Notes: a model not told the origin generated them from the letters alone. A stretch of DNA of 64,000 nucleotides from Laguncularia racemosa (GCA_037954665.1 JBBMOL010000367.1:62001-126000), one strand, 5' to 3'; shown: positions 21,265 to 33,301, counted from the first letter of the stretch. Numbers and translations are program-made.

Positions 21265-21888
21265 TGATATGTCGAATTCAATTATGGATCAAACACATAT
21301 AAAGTTCCAAGATAATTGAATAATCCTAAATTGAAAAGACCTAAATTTCATGCCAAGAACAAAAGGAGATCCAATTTCCTTACTAGATATTACACACTAG
21401 TAAAAGAAGGATCAAGCTTAGTGTTGTTGGTATAACACACAACAATCCCTAGCCTTTTAATTTGCCACAATCACGTAAAGATTAATAAGATTTGGATGAA
21501 AATGAGGAGCCTCACTCTCTTGTATGTTCTATCTCTTTCACGGAAAAATAAAAATGTCTTTTTGTGTTCCCTTAACAAGTATTTACAGTAGCCTCCTATA
21601 GAAACAAATGTGAAGAAAAATAAAGGAAAAACACAAAACAAGTTGCTAGCTCGAATTGATTATTTCGATTCAAAGGTGAGCTAATGAGCTATCTTCTAAT
21701 TTGTTTACTTGGTCATCGCACCGAAGCACTAACAATTGTACCTAATTAAATGCAAAACAATCATGTAAAAGGAATGAAGATACTATATAAATGTCTTCGA
21801 GTTCTGTCTGGTCAAATAAGACTCTCAGTGTAAGACTCTGTAGTCCTTTGGCTCTAGCTCGGGTAATGAGTCATGTTACTTCATGAAG
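21265..21888 (-). repeat. E6 3' LTR, inner edge damaged
   Basis: It is similar to 39673-40262 from CGACATATCA outward. It retains about 20 bp (TCCTTTGGCTCTAGCTCG) missing from the other copy. Its inner tip, which should read TGATGGGAATCAAACC, is replaced by a shorter unrelated stretch near 21880-21900, so the polypurine junction is lost. The TATA box is mutated (TGTAAATA on the minus strand, 21580-21587). Confidence 0.8.
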
Positions 21889-22276
21889 ATCTTCTGTTAG
21901 GTAAGGTGACAAATCTACAACATTAAATGTAGTAGAAAAACTGTATTCTCCTAGTAACACCACCCTATAAGCATTGTTGTTCATACACTTCAGAATCTTG
22001 AATGGTCTATCTACTTTAAGTGAAAGTTTCTATGATTTCTTATGAGGAAACCTATCCTTGCTAAGATGAATCCAAACTAAGTCACTTAGATTGTAAATCT
22101 TGGTTTTTCTATGTTTGTTGCCATAAAGTTACTGCTGCTCCTAAGTTTTCTTAAGATGCTTAGAAGCCTTTTGATGAAGCTTTTGAATCTCCTTAGAATG
22201 TTCACTCCACTTAAACTTTCTTCCTTTGTTTCTAGGTTAGTTATTAAATCTAATGGAATGGTAGGATTATATCCAT
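21889..22276 (-). pseudogene. E6 integrase C-terminal part (continues from 35079)
   Basis: On the minus strand I read LDLITNLETKEE-like sequence after the E7 insertion point. A broken stretch follows, and then FSTTFNVVDLSPYLTED near 21915, the usual end of a Gypsy integrase. Stops and frame changes are frequent. A plus-strand open frame at 22111-22350 is only a shadow of this. Confidence 0.7.
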
Positions 22277-23605
22277 TGATAAGTGTTAGAAGACCCTTAA
22301 TTCTAGTGCTTATTAGTTATAATTTTATATGGATTTCATGTAATTTGTGAAGAAAAGGGTACTTATATGATTAAATTTTAATTTTAGACATCAATGGAGA
22401 CAAAAGAAAGGTTTAAGGATGATATAAGCAAATGCAAGGTGAAATTTGGCAAAAATAAAGAAAATTGATTCTTAATTCAACATAACCTATGCAGATATTA
22501 GTGCTGGATAAAAAAATGACCAATAGCTAATTCTTTTCAGCCCTGCCCTGAGTACAACCATGTTGGAGGCCGTGCTAAACTGGGCAGTGAAAAATAATGT
22601 GTTTCAAAGTCAGCACGGCCTTGAGCACGATTGTGCTTATGCCCATGCTGAACCCTGTTTTCATAGAACTATAAATAGAATCCTTGTTTTATTTTAAAAA
22701 AGATTTTTCCTTTAAGCTTCATTATGAAAACCTTAAAGGAGCTCTATTATAAACTTCCAGAGAAGAATTGTCCGAGCATCATTGGAGATCACAAAACAAA
22801 CAAGGGATTATTCGTTTTAGCATGAATCAATTCTATTTCTCTGGATTCTCTGTTTTTATTGAAAACTCCATGGAGGAGTAATTCTTTATATCTTTCATCC
22901 TATGAAACCCTAATTCATGTACTGAACCATTGATTGATTAATAAATTATTTATATCTTTGCATCTATTCATGTGTTTCCATTGTTCTTGTGATTGATTTA
23001 TGCGCGCAAATTGATTGCATGTCTCATTTTTATTAGATTGAAAAAGGTTTCGTCTAGTAAATTAGATCTTCATGAATAGAGAGATTACATGTTTTACCAA
23101 GAGGTAGGAAAACATTGATTTTTTGCAATTAATCAAAATTTGTGAACTTAATGAGATCTTACATGAAGGTAGTGAGGGAGAGGTCTCCATTATCTTATGC
23201 ATGATTAAGAATTGATTAACTCGAGGGAGTAATCGATTTTACTTGAGAATTCCTACATTGTAAAGTGTAAATTGATTCATTAATCAATATCTTATTTTGA
23301 GAATTTAAGGGTTAGGGTGGAACAAGATGAAGAGTATATTTTACGATTGAATACATTTTTAAGACAATATCATTCAGTTCTAGGGTTACTAGGAATTGTT
23401 AGTTGTTAATTTAATTCATAATTGTCACATCATAAATTAGACTAGATAATAGAAAAAGATAATACTAGTAATTGTTTTCTAGATCTCAGAGGACGACACC
23501 TATTAAATCTATAGTATAATCGATAGGTATACTACCTAGCTTGATAATAGATTTTATTGGTTAAAAATTTAAAACTTAAATGATCGGTTAGATTAGAGCG
23601 CACCA
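22277..23605 (+). repeat. E7 5' LTR (1329 bp)
   Basis: It starts TGATAAGTGTTAGAAG and ends GCGCACCA. Imperfect palindromes of GAGCACGATTGTGC type lie at about 22555-22660, just before TATAAATAG (22670-22678). A start-like ATG of gag is far downstream. Confidence 0.92.
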
Positions 23606-23611
23606 GGTTTT

Positions 23612-23629
23612 TGGCGTTGTTGCTGGGGA
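23612..23629 (+). other. E7 primer-binding site (tRNA-Asp type)
   Basis: TGGCGTTGTTGCTGGGGA differs from the Athila consensus TGGCGCCGTTGCCGGGGA only by three C-to-T changes. Confidence 0.9.
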
Positions 23630-23757
23630 TCTGGCAAGGCAATATTAAGAAAAATCATAATATCTACTACTTTAGTCATTCTTTTTATTTTTTTATCTAT
23701 TTTTTTTCTCTATCTTTAGAAAAGTTTTAATTCACACTTGGTTACCTTTTGTAGTGT

Positions 23758-25457
23758 ATGATAAGGAATCTTCCTTCTGACAATCTTGAACTAGATCTTG
23801 AGATTGAGAGAACACTTTGCCGACTTCGGAGGAACACAGCTATTGAATCTTCTAAGCAGTCAGTCATTGAGGAGGAAGAACGTGATATAGCAATGGCAAC
23901 AAAGATTAAAGAAGAAGAGCTAATAGAGTCATCTACAAAGAGTGAGGTAAAGGTACAAGAAGTAATGGTTGAGGATCCACCAAAGACAAACATTGAGTAT
24001 ACAAGGCCTACATTGGACGGCATAGGTCCAACCATTGTTAAGCCTCCCATTGGGGCTAATAATTTCAAGATCAAGGGTGTGGTGATTCAACTTCTACAAC
24101 AATATTGTCAATTTGATGGACTACCTGATGAAGATCCCTATGCTCACATTCAAACATTCTTGGAGATTTGTGAAACTTCAAGAATAATGGGGGGACAGAT
24201 GAAGCAGTGCATACAAGATTGTTCCCGTTTTCATTAAGAGGGAAAGCTAAGACCTGGCTACAGTCATTGGGTTTTGGGGCTTTGACTACATGGGATAACA
24301 CAATAAAGGAGTTTTTAGAAAATTATTTTCCACCATGTAAGATTGCTAAGCTTCATAACATCTTTTCTTTCACTCAACAAGATCATGAAACAATGTATGA
24401 TGCTTGGCAGAAATGGATAGAATTGTTGAGAAAGTGCCCACATCACCAATTGCCTACATGGATGCAAGTTCAAACATTTTTTAATGGGTTAAATCCGGCT
24501 ACACGTCACTTAGTAAATGCCACAGCTAGCGGTACTTTGAATACTAAGACTCCGAAGGACTCATTGAAGCTATTTGCTGATATGGCAAGAAACAATTACC
24601 AGTGGGGTCATGGCAAGAGCAAGCAGAAAGCGATATAAATGTACAAAGTAGATGTAATGACTACTTTGGTAGCAAAGATGGAAGCTTTGAGTCACCAAGT
24701 TGTAACTCTCAAGAATCCCTAAGGATTACAACCACAACTACAACATCAGATGGGAGATTCTAAGGAGGGTGTGAATCTTTTTTAGCAATATGAGTAAGTA
24801 GATTATCTTGGGAATTCAAATAGATAGTAGTATAACCAGTATGGTAACACCTACCATCCGAGGATGAGAAACCATCTAAATCTGTCTTATGGAAACTAGG
24901 ACTATCAAAGAGCTAATCTACCACCACTAGGGTATTCAAAGCAATAGCCACCACTTTATTAGTCTTTACCGCTTCCTTCAATGCAGTCACCTCAACAAGA
25001 AAAATAGAGTAACCTGGAGGACATTTTGAGTCAATTTATCCAGAGCTCTAATGTAAGACATTGTAATCAAGAGGCCTCAATTCACAATCTTGAGAAGCAA
25101 ATTAGCCAATTGGCTAAGATAATGTCTGAGGGATAACCTGGTTCTCTTCCTAGTAACATAGAAAACAATCTAAGGGAACAAGCAAAAGTCATTACATTGA
25201 GAAGCGGGAAAGAGTTACCATTTAATCAATGGCATGAAAAACAGCAAGAGGATAAATAACCTATTGAAAAGGAGAAAATGACACCTAAGAAAACACATAC
25301 TGAGAGAAGATCACCATCGGCTATCAAAGAATATAGGCTAAAAATCTCTTATCCAACTCGCCTCAACCAGAGTAAAGACAAAGAGCAGTTTGGTAAATTC
25401 CTTAATCTATTTAAACAGCTGCACATTAACATTCCATTTGTAGAGGCACTTTCATAA
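23758..25457 (+). pseudogene. gag: E7 gag, frameshifted and with stops
   Basis: The frame 23758-24237 covers the N-terminus up to YCQFDGLPDEDPYAHIQTF. A one-base change near 24180 shifts the frame. It continues at 24207-24638 with RLFPFSLRGKAKTWLQSLG and VQTFFNGLNPATRHLVNA. From 24639 the same frame carries about ten stops through the linker (SIHNLEKQISQLAKIMSEG, LPFNQWHEKQQEDK) up to FKQLHINIPFVEALS. The organisation equals that of E1 gag, and the two are clear relatives. Confidence 0.87.
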
Positions 25458-25964
25458 ATGCCTAAATATGCTAAGTTCCTAAAGGAGCTTCTATCTAATA
25501 AGCGGAAGTTGGAAGATGTGTCAACCATAGAAGTTGATGCAAATTGCTCATCTATCATTCAGAATAAACTTCCTCTAAAGCTAATGGATCCGGGCAGTTT
25601 CACAATTCTGTGTGTCGTAGGTGATACTTCAATTGATAAGGCCCTAGCTGATATTGGGGCCAGCATTAATTTAATGCCATACTCCTTTTTCAAGAAGTTG
25701 AGACTTTTTGACCTAACACCAACTAAGATGAGTTTGCAACTTGCTGACCGCTCTGTGAAGATTCCCAAAGGGATAATAAAGGATGTCTTGGTAAAGGTAG
25801 GGAATTTCATCTACCGTGTCGACTTTATAGTTCTAAAAATGGATAAGGATGGGGATATCCCTCTGATACTTGGGAGACCATTCCTAGCCACTGCTAAGGC
25901 AATGGTTGATGTGGAAGGAGGCAAGATTACTTTGAGAATTGGTAATGAAGAGATGGTAATCTAA
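25458..25964 (+). CDS. E7 aspartic protease segment
   Basis: The open frame of 168 codons starts MPKYAKFLKELLSNKRKLED. The protease signature is ALADIGASINLMPYSFFKKL, followed by SLQLADRSVKIPKGIIKD and PLILGRPFLATAKAMVDV. The catalytic Asp of ADIGAS is present, as in Athila elements. It is in the same frame as gag's second part. A single stop at 25962-25964 separates it from the next segment. Confidence 0.88.
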   Translation: MPKYAKFLKELLSNKRKLEDVSTIEVDANCSSIIQNKLPLKLMDPGSFTILCVVGDTSIDKALADIGASINLMPYSFFKKLRLFDLTPTKMSLQLADRSVKIPKGIIKDVLVKVGNFIYRVDFIVLKMDKDGDIPLILGRPFLATAKAMVDVEGGKITLRIGNEEMVI

Positions 25965-26640
25965 ATGGCTACTACTATGAAACACACTATGTGCATTGAT
26001 GACTCTTGTTACTCTATTGATGTTGTCAATATGTCAATAGATGAGCATATGAAGGAAGTTTTGAGCAAAGATGAGTTAGAGCTAAGCTTGATATTAGAAG
26101 AGAAGAAGGATGCAGATAACTTAGAGGTTACGCTACTCATTGAGCAACTTGATGCTTTAGAAAATGTTACACCTCAGCATAGGTTTGAAAAGTTGAGAAC
26201 AGAAAATGAGGCGAGACTTAAAACTTCTATAGAAGAGGCTCTAGGGTTGGAATTGAAACAATTACCAGAGAATTTGGAATATGCTTTCCTTGTAGAAGAC
26301 TCCAGCCAACCAGTTATTATAACCTCAGATTTATCTCAAGAGCAAAAAAAACAATTACTCATAGTCCTAAGAGCCCACAAGCGAGCCATCTCTTGGAAAA
26401 TATTTGATATAAAAGGTATCAACCCCTCCTTCTATACTCATAAAATTTTATTAGAAGAAGGATTCAAGCCTATAGTGCAACTACAGAGATGGCTAAATCT
26501 TAATATGAAGGAGGTGGTTAAGAAGGAGGTGATCAAACTTCTTGACGCTAGACTTATTTACACCATATTTGATAGCGGCTAGGTTAGTCCAATGCAAGTG
26601 GTGCCGAAGACAAAGAGGAATTGGATCTCCAACTGCTAGA
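25965..26640 (+). pseudogene. E7 pre-RT segment; pol deleted after it
   Basis: The frame 25965-26582 encodes the linker between protease and polymerase (ELKQLPENLEYAFLVEDSSQ, RAHKRAISWKIFDIKGINPS, KKEVIKLLDARLIYTIF). After a TAG at 26580-26582, VSPMQVVPK is the last recognisable RT-entry motif. Within about 30 bp the sequence changes to the distal end typical of Athila pol (a Lys/Glu stretch, then a WEATHV-like end) near 26690. The whole RT-RNase H-integrase block is therefore missing. Confidence 0.85.
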
Positions 26641-27314
26641 GACTCAGTTGAAGAAAGTGAAGAGCATCGAGCCAACAACATTAAACAAGTGTGCTTCTTG
26701 GGAGGCAACCCATGTCTAACTTAGGTATGTAGCATTTCATTTATTTTCTTTTTGTTGTCACTATCTTAAGTCTATTATTTTTAGAAATTTGTAGATCTTA
26801 AGGGTATTTTCTAAGCTTATTTGAAGAGAACGAGAGTAATCTCTGAGTGTGGGGAAGCACTAATGATAAGTAAGGAAGTTTGAATTTTAATCACTAAGTA
26901 CACTTAGTAAGTCTTTCGCTATGTTCATTTACACTTTTAGAGGTGCACGATGATCACAGTTGTTGTCTATTGGCTTAGGCAAGTCTCATTTTTCCTCCAC
27001 ACAATCAGTACTCAAAGCTATGCATAATCTAAAGAGATTCTATGGAGTTTTCTTAGTCAACACGGCCACAAGCATGGTCGTGTTGTAGCCAAGGTAAACT
27101 TGCCCTATAAAACACCGCTTCCTATACTTTTTTTTAGGGTCTACATGGCCCCGAGCATAGCCGTGCAGCAACCTGTGTTGAAAAAAAAAAAAAACCACAC
27201 ATACATACAATTTCTTTCTCTCCACCTTCACTCTCTAACTTCACCGTTTATCCAAACTAGGATAGTCTAACTTTTCTTTTTACCTTTAATTTCTTTATTT
27301 TTTTTCTAGGATGA
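26641..27314 (+). other. E7 3' untranslated region, first part; no gene
   Basis: No protein-like frame was seen. Two imperfect palindromic GC motifs occur (CACGGCCACAAGCATGGTCG near 27060, and CATGGCCCCGAGCATAGCCG near 27145). They resemble those in the LTR. T-rich runs surround 27290. The E8 duplication GATGA is at 27310-27314. Confidence 0.7.
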
Positions 27315-28322
27315 TGATGGGAAATTTTCTGGCACTGTCGACTTTTTTCAGAACCCGATTTGGATGATGATCCAAATCACTCATATTTTACCTTATTTCT
27401 TTTATTCTAATAAATATTTGAGAATAATCTTACAGGTACAATGATAATTCTCCATGGGATGCCAATATGTCCTACAATAGTTGTTGGACACAAAACGTTT
27501 TCAGAATGACAATCAAAGACCCGCTGTGATTGTTTTCCATTCTGAGGCATTAGCTCATGAAGACTTATATTATTTTGTACTTTGTATTTTTTTTATGAAC
27601 TATTTTTTGTTGTATTTGGTTGTGGGACACGTTTATTTCCTTGTAATTTTCATTTAGGACTAGCCACTTTAAAAGTGGCAAACTTGTAATTTTGACCACT
27701 TTCTAACCCTAGGAGTAGCAAGTATAAATACTTGCTTAAGAGAGGGTTTGAGAAGGCCATATGTTACAGAATTGAGATACACTTTCACGTGTGGAATTAG
27801 GGTTCATTCCTTAGTTCAAAACTCTTATCAATTTCAACCCAAGAATTGGAATTATGGCGAGTGCGACGAACAGGAATTGTGAGTCATATCGATTCCATCT
27901 TTGTTGTATGTTCATTTCTTCTCTAGTGAGTCATATCTATGGTAGATTTGAATCTTTCTTGGACATATTTGTGGTTATATTTCGTGGATGATCAATCTTG
28001 TAAGATTGATTGTTCCTTGAGCACTTGAATTGCATATATCATTTTAGTGATTGGCGTGAATTTGGGATTAAATGGGGAAGTGGATTTCACGATTTTATTG
28101 CTTTCTTTAATTTGATTTCCACATGGTTTTCAATCCTTATTGTGGTTACTTGGTGAATGTTACAACTAGAGATTATAATTACATCATTTGATCAACATTT
28201 TCTATCTAAATCTCCAAAGTGTTCATGTGAATTGTCTCCTTAGTGGACCAGTTTGTGATTGACTTGAGACTTGTTTTCTTTGAGTCAATTGATTGTGTTT
28301 CAAAGTGGTTTTGAGCACATCA
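27315..28322 (+). repeat. E8 5' LTR (1008 bp)
   Basis: It starts TGATGGGAAATTTTC and ends GAGCACATCA. A TATA box (TATAAAT) is at 27723-27729, 17 bp before the GAGAGGGTTTGAG stretch shared with E12. It has 19 bp near 27785 that the 3' copy lacks; they lie between two TTCA copies. Confidence 0.93.
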
Positions 28323-28327
28323 TCTTT

Positions 28328-28339
28328 TGGTATCAGAGC
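28328..28339 (+). other. E8 primer-binding site (initiator tRNA-Met)
   Basis: TGGTATCAGAGC lies five bases after the LTR. It is followed by a 900-bp leader to 29241 that carries no gene. The leader contains a degenerate repeat of about 50 bp (28885-29030) built on GTGGAAGTG and TTGTTATTGCCACTT phrases. Confidence 0.9.
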
Positions 28340-29241
28340 ACAAGTTGAGAGAAGGGATTTATTGTTGTTTGATTTCGTGACTTATCATCTTCAATTAGGG
28401 TTAATCAACTTTGAACCGCAAATTGTGTTGTTGTAGTTTATGAGTTACGAAATTACTTTGATTGGAATTTTAATTTGCTGTTTGCTGGAGTTGGATTTGG
28501 AAGGTTGTTGTATCTTCTTGTGATTAATAATTTTCGTGGAAGGGAAGAAACATAGAAGTGTTGATTAATTTAACAATTTTTTAACTTGAAAACTCACCAA
28601 TTTCTTGCCGTGACTAGTTGTGGCGTGAGAGAGGTTGTGAAGTTTGTTGTTGTGATTTCCATTGTGTAATTCTGAATTGGAGAAGTGCAATTTACAGATT
28701 TTCATTGAGTTGAGTAGTAAGGAATCTATTTGAATTCAAACACATTCCATTAAGTTGTGGGAGTTAATGAGTGTTATTTGAATTTGAAATTCATTACTTA
28801 CCAATTGAGGAAGGCTTGCAATTAGTGAAGTGGTTTGAAATTTAAATTGGAGTTGCTACCTATTGTGGATATTCGGATTACATTTGTGGAAAGTGGCATA
28901 TTTTTTTTATTGTCATCCTTGTCGTGGAAAGTGGAAGCATACTTCTTGTTATTGCCACTTATGTTGTTGTCGTGGAAGTGAAGCATATTTATTGTTGTTG
29001 TCACTTGTGTGTTGCCGTAGGAGTGACTTGTGGAAATTAAAATTTGTTGCACTGTGCTGTATTAACGTGTTGTGGAGAAGAGTACTACACGTGAGTTGTA
29101 ATAACATACTTGTGAAGTAAGTGGGTTTGTTTGTTTTCTTTTTTATAGTTTCTATTGCGTGGTGTTAAGGGAAGTGTAGTTGTGGGGTGAGTGTCCTTGC
29201 TTCAAATTGTTTTTGAGGATCAGTACACGGGGTCTACAACT

Positions 29242-30594
29242 ATGTCGAATGACAGCGTGAATGGGGGAATTGGTGATGAAGCCAATAGTCAGGTTGGTGG
29301 AGGTCAGGGTCGTAATGTGGCAGGTAGGAGAACTTTAGAAGAACAACTCCAGGATCTTACTACTATAGTTGCTACATTGGCAACTAGAATTGACAGAATG
29401 ACATTACCACAACCACCAATGGTAAACCAGTCGGCACCACCTCGAGTAGCTCCACAGAATCCTCATCGAGATAGAGTAATGGGAGATGGGAATTTGAGTA
29501 GAAGGATGGGTGAGGAGCATCTTCCATACAGGGAAAAAAGGGATGATAATTTTGGGGCAAACCCAAATCATAATAGGGGTTTTAGGCCACCTCGGGGCTT
29601 GGAATATGTGAAACTATAGATGCCATCTTATGATGGCAAGGGATCAGCAGATGAATATTTAGATTGGGAGGACAAGGTCAAAGGTCTCTTTGAATGTTAT
29701 GAGATCGATGACAGTACCAAGGTCCGATTGGCTGCTATCGAGTTTATAGGGTACGTTACACTCTGGTGGAAGAATTTGATTATCAACAAGCGTCGGGATG
29801 GAGAGGCTGAGGTTCAGACCTGGAGGGATATGAAAAGATTACTGAGGAAAAGGTTCATTCCTGAGCACTATAAACAAGAACTGTTTATGCAACTTCAAAC
29901 ATTAAGGCAGGGAGGCAAAACAATAGATGATTATGTGTAGGAGTTTGAGACCCTTATGATTAGGTGTGGGTCCGTTGAGCCTCCAGAACAAACTGTAGCA
30001 CGTTTTGTCTTAGGTCTAAAATATGAAATAGCGTGTGTTGTTGAACTGCAACGCTATAGTACACTTGATGAGGCTATTCAGTTGGCCTTAAAAGTAGAGA
30101 GACAAAAGAGGTCCAACTTCTTTAGGGCTCCGAGCAGTAGGCCCAATACTATTACTAGACCCATATCAGCTGACGGTTGATTAGAGGGAACAAAGGCGGT
30201 AGGTGAGGTAGTGGATAATACTACCCCAACTATTATGAGAGAAAATTTACCCACTAGGAAGGGTAAAGAGTTAATGGCTCCAGATACGAGGCACACTGTT
30301 CCCGGATCTACTAGTGGGAAGGCGCGCCAGATAAAATGCTTTAAATGCATGGGATTTAGGCATATGGCAGCACAGTGTCCAAATAAGAGGGTGATGACTG
30401 TTATGGAAGACACTGGGGAGGATATTGAGGATGATCATGATCAGATTGAACCTACAGATCTACCAACAGCACTGCAGGAATATTATGATGATCAGACTGC
30501 AGACGCACCTGAGGAGCATACAGGAGGAAAATATCTATCCCTTAATGTGTTACACAGGGCTTTATCTATATCTCCTGATAATAGTGATATTCAG
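29242..30594 (+). pseudogene. gag: E8 gag, three stops, otherwise open
   Basis: The start is MSNDSVNGGIGDEANSQVGG at 29242. One frame is kept throughout. The gag core shows SADEYLDWEDKVKGLFECYE, EFIGYVTLWWKNLI, DMKRLLRKRFIPEHYKQEL and LMIRCGSVEPPEQTVARFVL. The zinc knuckle C-x2-C-x4-H-x4-C (CFKCMGFRHMAAQC) is at 30337-30378. Stops are TAG at 29617-29619, TAG at 29938-29940 and TGA at 30178-30180. Homologues have Gln at the first, the context suggests Gln at the second, and the third fits a mutated CGA. All three fit C-to-T changes. Confidence 0.92.
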
Positions 30595-31134
30595 AGGGAG
30601 AACATATTTCACACCTCTTGCAGAATCAGAGGTAACCTTTATGTACTCATCATCGATAGTGGTAGTTGCACGAATGTTATATCTGCTACGCTAGTAGACA
30701 AATTACAACTGTCTACTATCCCACATCCTAGTCCTTATCATTTGCATTGGCTGGATAATAGAGGTAGTATGCATGTTACCCTTGGGGCAAAGGTTCCTAT
30801 CAATGTCGGGCAGAATTATCATGATGAGATCCTGTGTGATGTAGTCCCTATGCATGCATTCAATTTACTATTGGGTCGGCCTTGGTTGTATGATCGACGA
30901 GTGTTACATAATGGGTTTGAAAATACCTACATGTTCAGCATGGGCGAGTCACGCATAATTCTATTACCAATGACTCCATCTAAGGTCCAGGGGTTTCAGG
31001 AAAAGATCAGAAATCCATCCACTACCATTTTTAGCTGGAAGAGCAGGACAACAGAGATGTTAGGGTTCAATTCCACAACTGATCCTCTAGATTTGAGGGA
31101 AAATCTTTCAAAAGACCGAGGAGATGATGGGAAA
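30595..31134 (+). CDS. E8 aspartic protease
   Basis: The protease continues gag without a break (from QRENIFHTSCRIRGNLYVLI). The active site IIDSGSCTNVIS at about 30650-30685 keeps the catalytic Asp. The C-terminal half has YHDEILCDVVPMHAFNLLLG and RPWLYDRRV. The frame then runs through a short linker and the polypurine tract into the 3' LTR, ending at 31167. The linker is where reverse transcriptase would begin in E6. The enzyme looks intact, but its start depends on reading through the three gag stops. Confidence 0.88.
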
Positions 31135-32103
31135 ATTTCTAGCACTATCGACTTTTTCAAAACCTAACTTGGATGATGATCCAAATCGCTCATATTTTAC
31201 CTTATGTCTTTTATTCTAATAAATATTTGAGAATAATCTTACAGGTACAATGATAATTCTCCATGGGATGCCAATATGACCTACAACGGTTGTTGGGCAC
31301 AGAATGTTTTTAAGATGACAATCAAAGACCTGCTGTGATTGTTTTCCATTCCGAGGCATTAGCTCATGAAGACTTATATTATTTTGTACTTTGTATTTGT
31401 TTTATGAACTATTTTTGGTTGTGGGATACTTTTATTTCCTTATAATTTTCATTTAGGACTAGCCACCTAAAAAGTGGCAAGCTTGTAATTTTGACCACTT
31501 TCTAACCCTAGGAGTAGCAAGTATAAATACTTGCTTAAGAGAGGGTTTGAGGAGGCCATATTTTGTAGAATTGAGATACACTTTCATTCCTTAGTTCAAA
31601 ACTCTTATCAATTTCAACCCAAGAATTGGAATTGTGGCGAGTGCGACGAAGGGGAATTGTGAGTCATATCGATTCCATCTTTGTTGTATGTTCATTTCTT
31701 CTCTAGTGAGTCATATCTATGGTAGATTTGAATCTTTCTTGGACATATTTGTGGTTATATTTCGTGGATGATCAATCTTGTAAGATTGATTGTTCCTTGA
31801 GCACTTGAATTACATATATCATTTCAGTGATTGGCGTGAATTTGGGATTAAATGGGGGAAGTGGATTTCACGGTTTTATTGCTTTTTTTAATCTGATTTC
31901 CACATGGTTTTCAATCCTTATTGTGGTTACTTGGTGAATGTTACAAATAGAGATTATAATTACATCATTTGATCAACATTTTCTATCTAAATCTCCAAAG
32001 TGTTCATGTGAATTATCTCTTTAGTGGACAAGTTTGTGATTGACTTGAGACTTGTTTTCTTTGAGTCAATTGATTGTGTTTCAAAGTGGTTTTGAACACA
32101 TCA
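31135..32103 (+). repeat. E8 3' LTR (969 bp)
   Basis: It starts TGATGGGAAAATTTC and ends GAACACATCA, followed by GATGA. TATAAAT is at 31522-31528. Differences from the 5' copy are scattered substitutions and two short deletions. Confidence 0.93.
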
Positions 32104-33253
32104 GATGATGCAACACAAACCTTGGGTTCCCAACTCTAATGATGACATGCCATTACTATTTTGCTCTTATACCCAGTTGTAGACTTTACATGCAACCGTT
32201 TACATATAAAAATCGGGGAAGTTCTTAGTGTCCTTTTTCTTTCTGTTATTTTTCCTCTCTTTTTTTTCCTTTCCCCTTTCGTGTGCTTGATTTGGGAAGA
32301 TATTAGGGACAATGTCTTGAATAAGTGTAGAGAAGGGGTATAGGGAAACAAAAAAAACATAATAAAATAAAATAAAATTGAGAAATTTGGGTCCTGCTTT
32401 ACTTGTGTTATTTATGCACTGTCTTATAAAATTTTCCCCATTTACAATTTTGTAATTGATTTTAAATGTTGATCTTGAATCATTAAAATGCGAGATTCTT
32501 GAAATTATTCTCATAAAAGTTAGTGATTTTATGTTCCTTACTCGCCTATTATTGGACTTGATATACTTAGTTGGAATTTCAAGATGAAATATAAGTGAGG
32601 TAATCTTACTTGCTATTTAATTATTGATTCTTGAGTTATGAAATAGATAGAAGGCCTTAGTTTAAAGTTAAATGGTTGTATCTTTAAGATTATTGGTTAA
32701 TATATTTATTTTTCAAAAACTTTGAGAGTTCTTCTAACTTTTTGTGAAAGGTGCATATGAAATATATCACTTAGTGATTCCTCTTAAGTAATCTCTTTTA
32801 AAATTAATTAATTAATTAATGTGTTAATTGAGCAATAATAAGAAAAGCTTAGTTAATATGGGCGGGCTTTGGTCCCTCAGAAGAGCGAAGTCCAACTCTA
32901 CTATTGACTAGTCGCTCAATTAAAGAAGTAATAAGCCACCACTCCAATGACTTGGGTTCTCCAAGTTAAGAGTATCTTTATAAATCTCTAAGGTTAGGAT
33001 AATGGAGGTCCGATGGGGTCTCTTTAAAACCCAATCACTTAAGGTCTTCTGGCCTGGGACTGATCGACCAATGATATTATAATAACAAGATGGGATACAA
33101 AAGGGGCAAAGTTCAGTAGATCTTGTAACTTGAATAATTAAGTCCATAAAGACACCTTCAATTGAGGGGATAATGTCTGTTAACTTAGGGGACGAGCCCG
33201 GGATTATCGACTAAACATTTGTTACATAGGTTGTAAGATCTTAAATAACTGAA

Positions 33254-33301
<48 letters not shown>

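Larger units (their letters stand above)
27315..32103 (+). mobile_element. E8: Gypsy element with gag-protease only, inserted in E7
   Basis: LTRs of 1008 and 969 bp begin TGATGGGAAA and end CACATCA, with a perfect duplication GATGA (27310-27314 and 32104-32108). It has an initiator tRNA-Met primer site, gag and protease in one frame with only three stops, and a polypurine tract GAGGAGA at 31129-31134. No pol domain exists: the protease linker runs straight to the sequence that normally ends integrase (DLRENLSKDRGDDG). It is the best preserved of the pol-less elements. Confidence 0.94.

Noticed and set aside
28863..29120. Cys-rich small protein frame upstream of E8 gag
   Set aside because: It is created by the degenerate repeat of the leader; no such frame is kept in E5 or E6.
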